DNA of 64,000 nucleotides from Pezicula radicicola (lineage: Eukaryota; Ascomycota; Leotiomycetes; Helotiales; Dermateaceae). The stretch covers positions 124,001 through 188,000 of the forward strand of contig PDUO01000031.1 in assembly GCA_003008705.1 (NCBI GenBank), read 5' to 3'. This document shows, piece after piece, positions 63,571-64,000 of the stretch. Both the position numbers and the translations under genes were made by a program. Numbering within the stretch: position 1 is the first letter of the stretch; every line of letters starts with the position of its first letter. Under the pieces are notes generated by a model. It did not search any database, was not told where the DNA came from, and worked only from the letters and a program-made list of their open reading frames with translations.

Positions 63571-64000
63571 TGTCGGTTATATCAGTAGTAGCTCATGGAT
63601 CTACCTTGATGTAGGGCTGGAAATGTTGTCATTGTTCCGCCGTAAGTTCGGAATTCACGGATAAAGCTAGCGTTCACTCCCGTCATGTCGGCTTACTTAT
63701 CACGTGAGCTACGTAACCTGCTGCCTGAGAAATGTACCGGCTCCGTAGAACATTCTAGCTCTGAATTTCATCCTCTCCGTTGTGCTCTCCCTAGAGATTG
63801 GTTCTACTCTCCCTAATATTGCCGTATACCATCGACTTCGGGCATATCTCCGCCTGGTATTGCCATAAACCCATCAAATCAGGGATTTATATTATGTGAT
63901 ACAATAGAACTAATGCCGACTGCGGCGCTTATGACCGTCATTGTCTGTGAGTCCTTAGGCAACAATCTGAATCTCACGTGCGATAACCCAGAGCAGGCGA
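63571..64000. other. Upstream flank of the four-TM gene
   Basis: No gene is seen before the window ends; the promoter of the four-TM gene should lie here. Confidence 0.4.

Overview
This is a 64-kb window from a filamentous ascomycete (Pezizomycotina). The evidence is short spliceosomal introns of 45-116 bp with GTRAGT-like donors and YAG acceptors, typical fungal gene families, moderate GC and long AT-rich spacers. A leotiomycete-like genome is my guess; I cannot name a species. I see no rRNA, convincing tRNA, CRISPR array or prokaryotic gene.

Layout. 0-23 kb is mostly gene-poor and decayed. It holds a broken DUF2235 (Tle1-like lipase) gene at 5.9-9.3 kb, a small spliced gene at 13 kb, a degenerate minisatellite at 15.4 kb, a tandem 184-bp coding-like duplication at 18.5 kb, a Baeyer-Villiger monooxygenase fragment with transition-type stops at 22.2-22.7 kb and a 215-bp TA-flanked MITE at 22.8 kb. 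23.6-41.5 kb is the gene-rich core: an alpha/beta hydrolase, a cytochrome P450, an HNH-nuclease gene between inverted repeats, a frameshifted CorA-like gene, a broken unknown gene, a divergent peroxisomal beta-oxidation pair (3-ketoacyl-CoA thiolase with PTS2; FAT1-type acyl-CoA synthetase with PTS1), a 2-oxoglutarate oxygenase and an UNC93-like transporter remnant. 41.5-47 kb is gene-poor. 47-52.5 kb carries a head-to-head pair: a 902-residue AAA+ ATPase (DUF7025 type, with a 4-nt micro-exon) and a DUF7708 protein of the fungal NLR-associated kind. 52.5-61.9 kb is decayed. At the right end lies an intact seven-exon gene for a four-TM membrane protein.

How the genes work together. The thiolase and acyl-CoA synthetase can be tied to one process, activation and beta-oxidation of (very) long-chain fatty acids in peroxisomes. 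The AAA+/DUF7708 pair, the DUF2235 protein, the HNH protein and the CorA-like protein belong to families that expand in accessory regions of fungal genomes and in part resemble defence or allorecognition components; joint function is inference. I reconstructed exon structures by hand. For the P450, thiolase, acyl-CoA synthetase, 2OG oxygenase, AAA+ ATPase, HNH, DUF7708 and four-TM genes every intron phase agrees and the summed exons are divisible by three. Several other genes carry single-base frameshifts, some of them in short homopolymers, so assembly error and true decay must be told apart.
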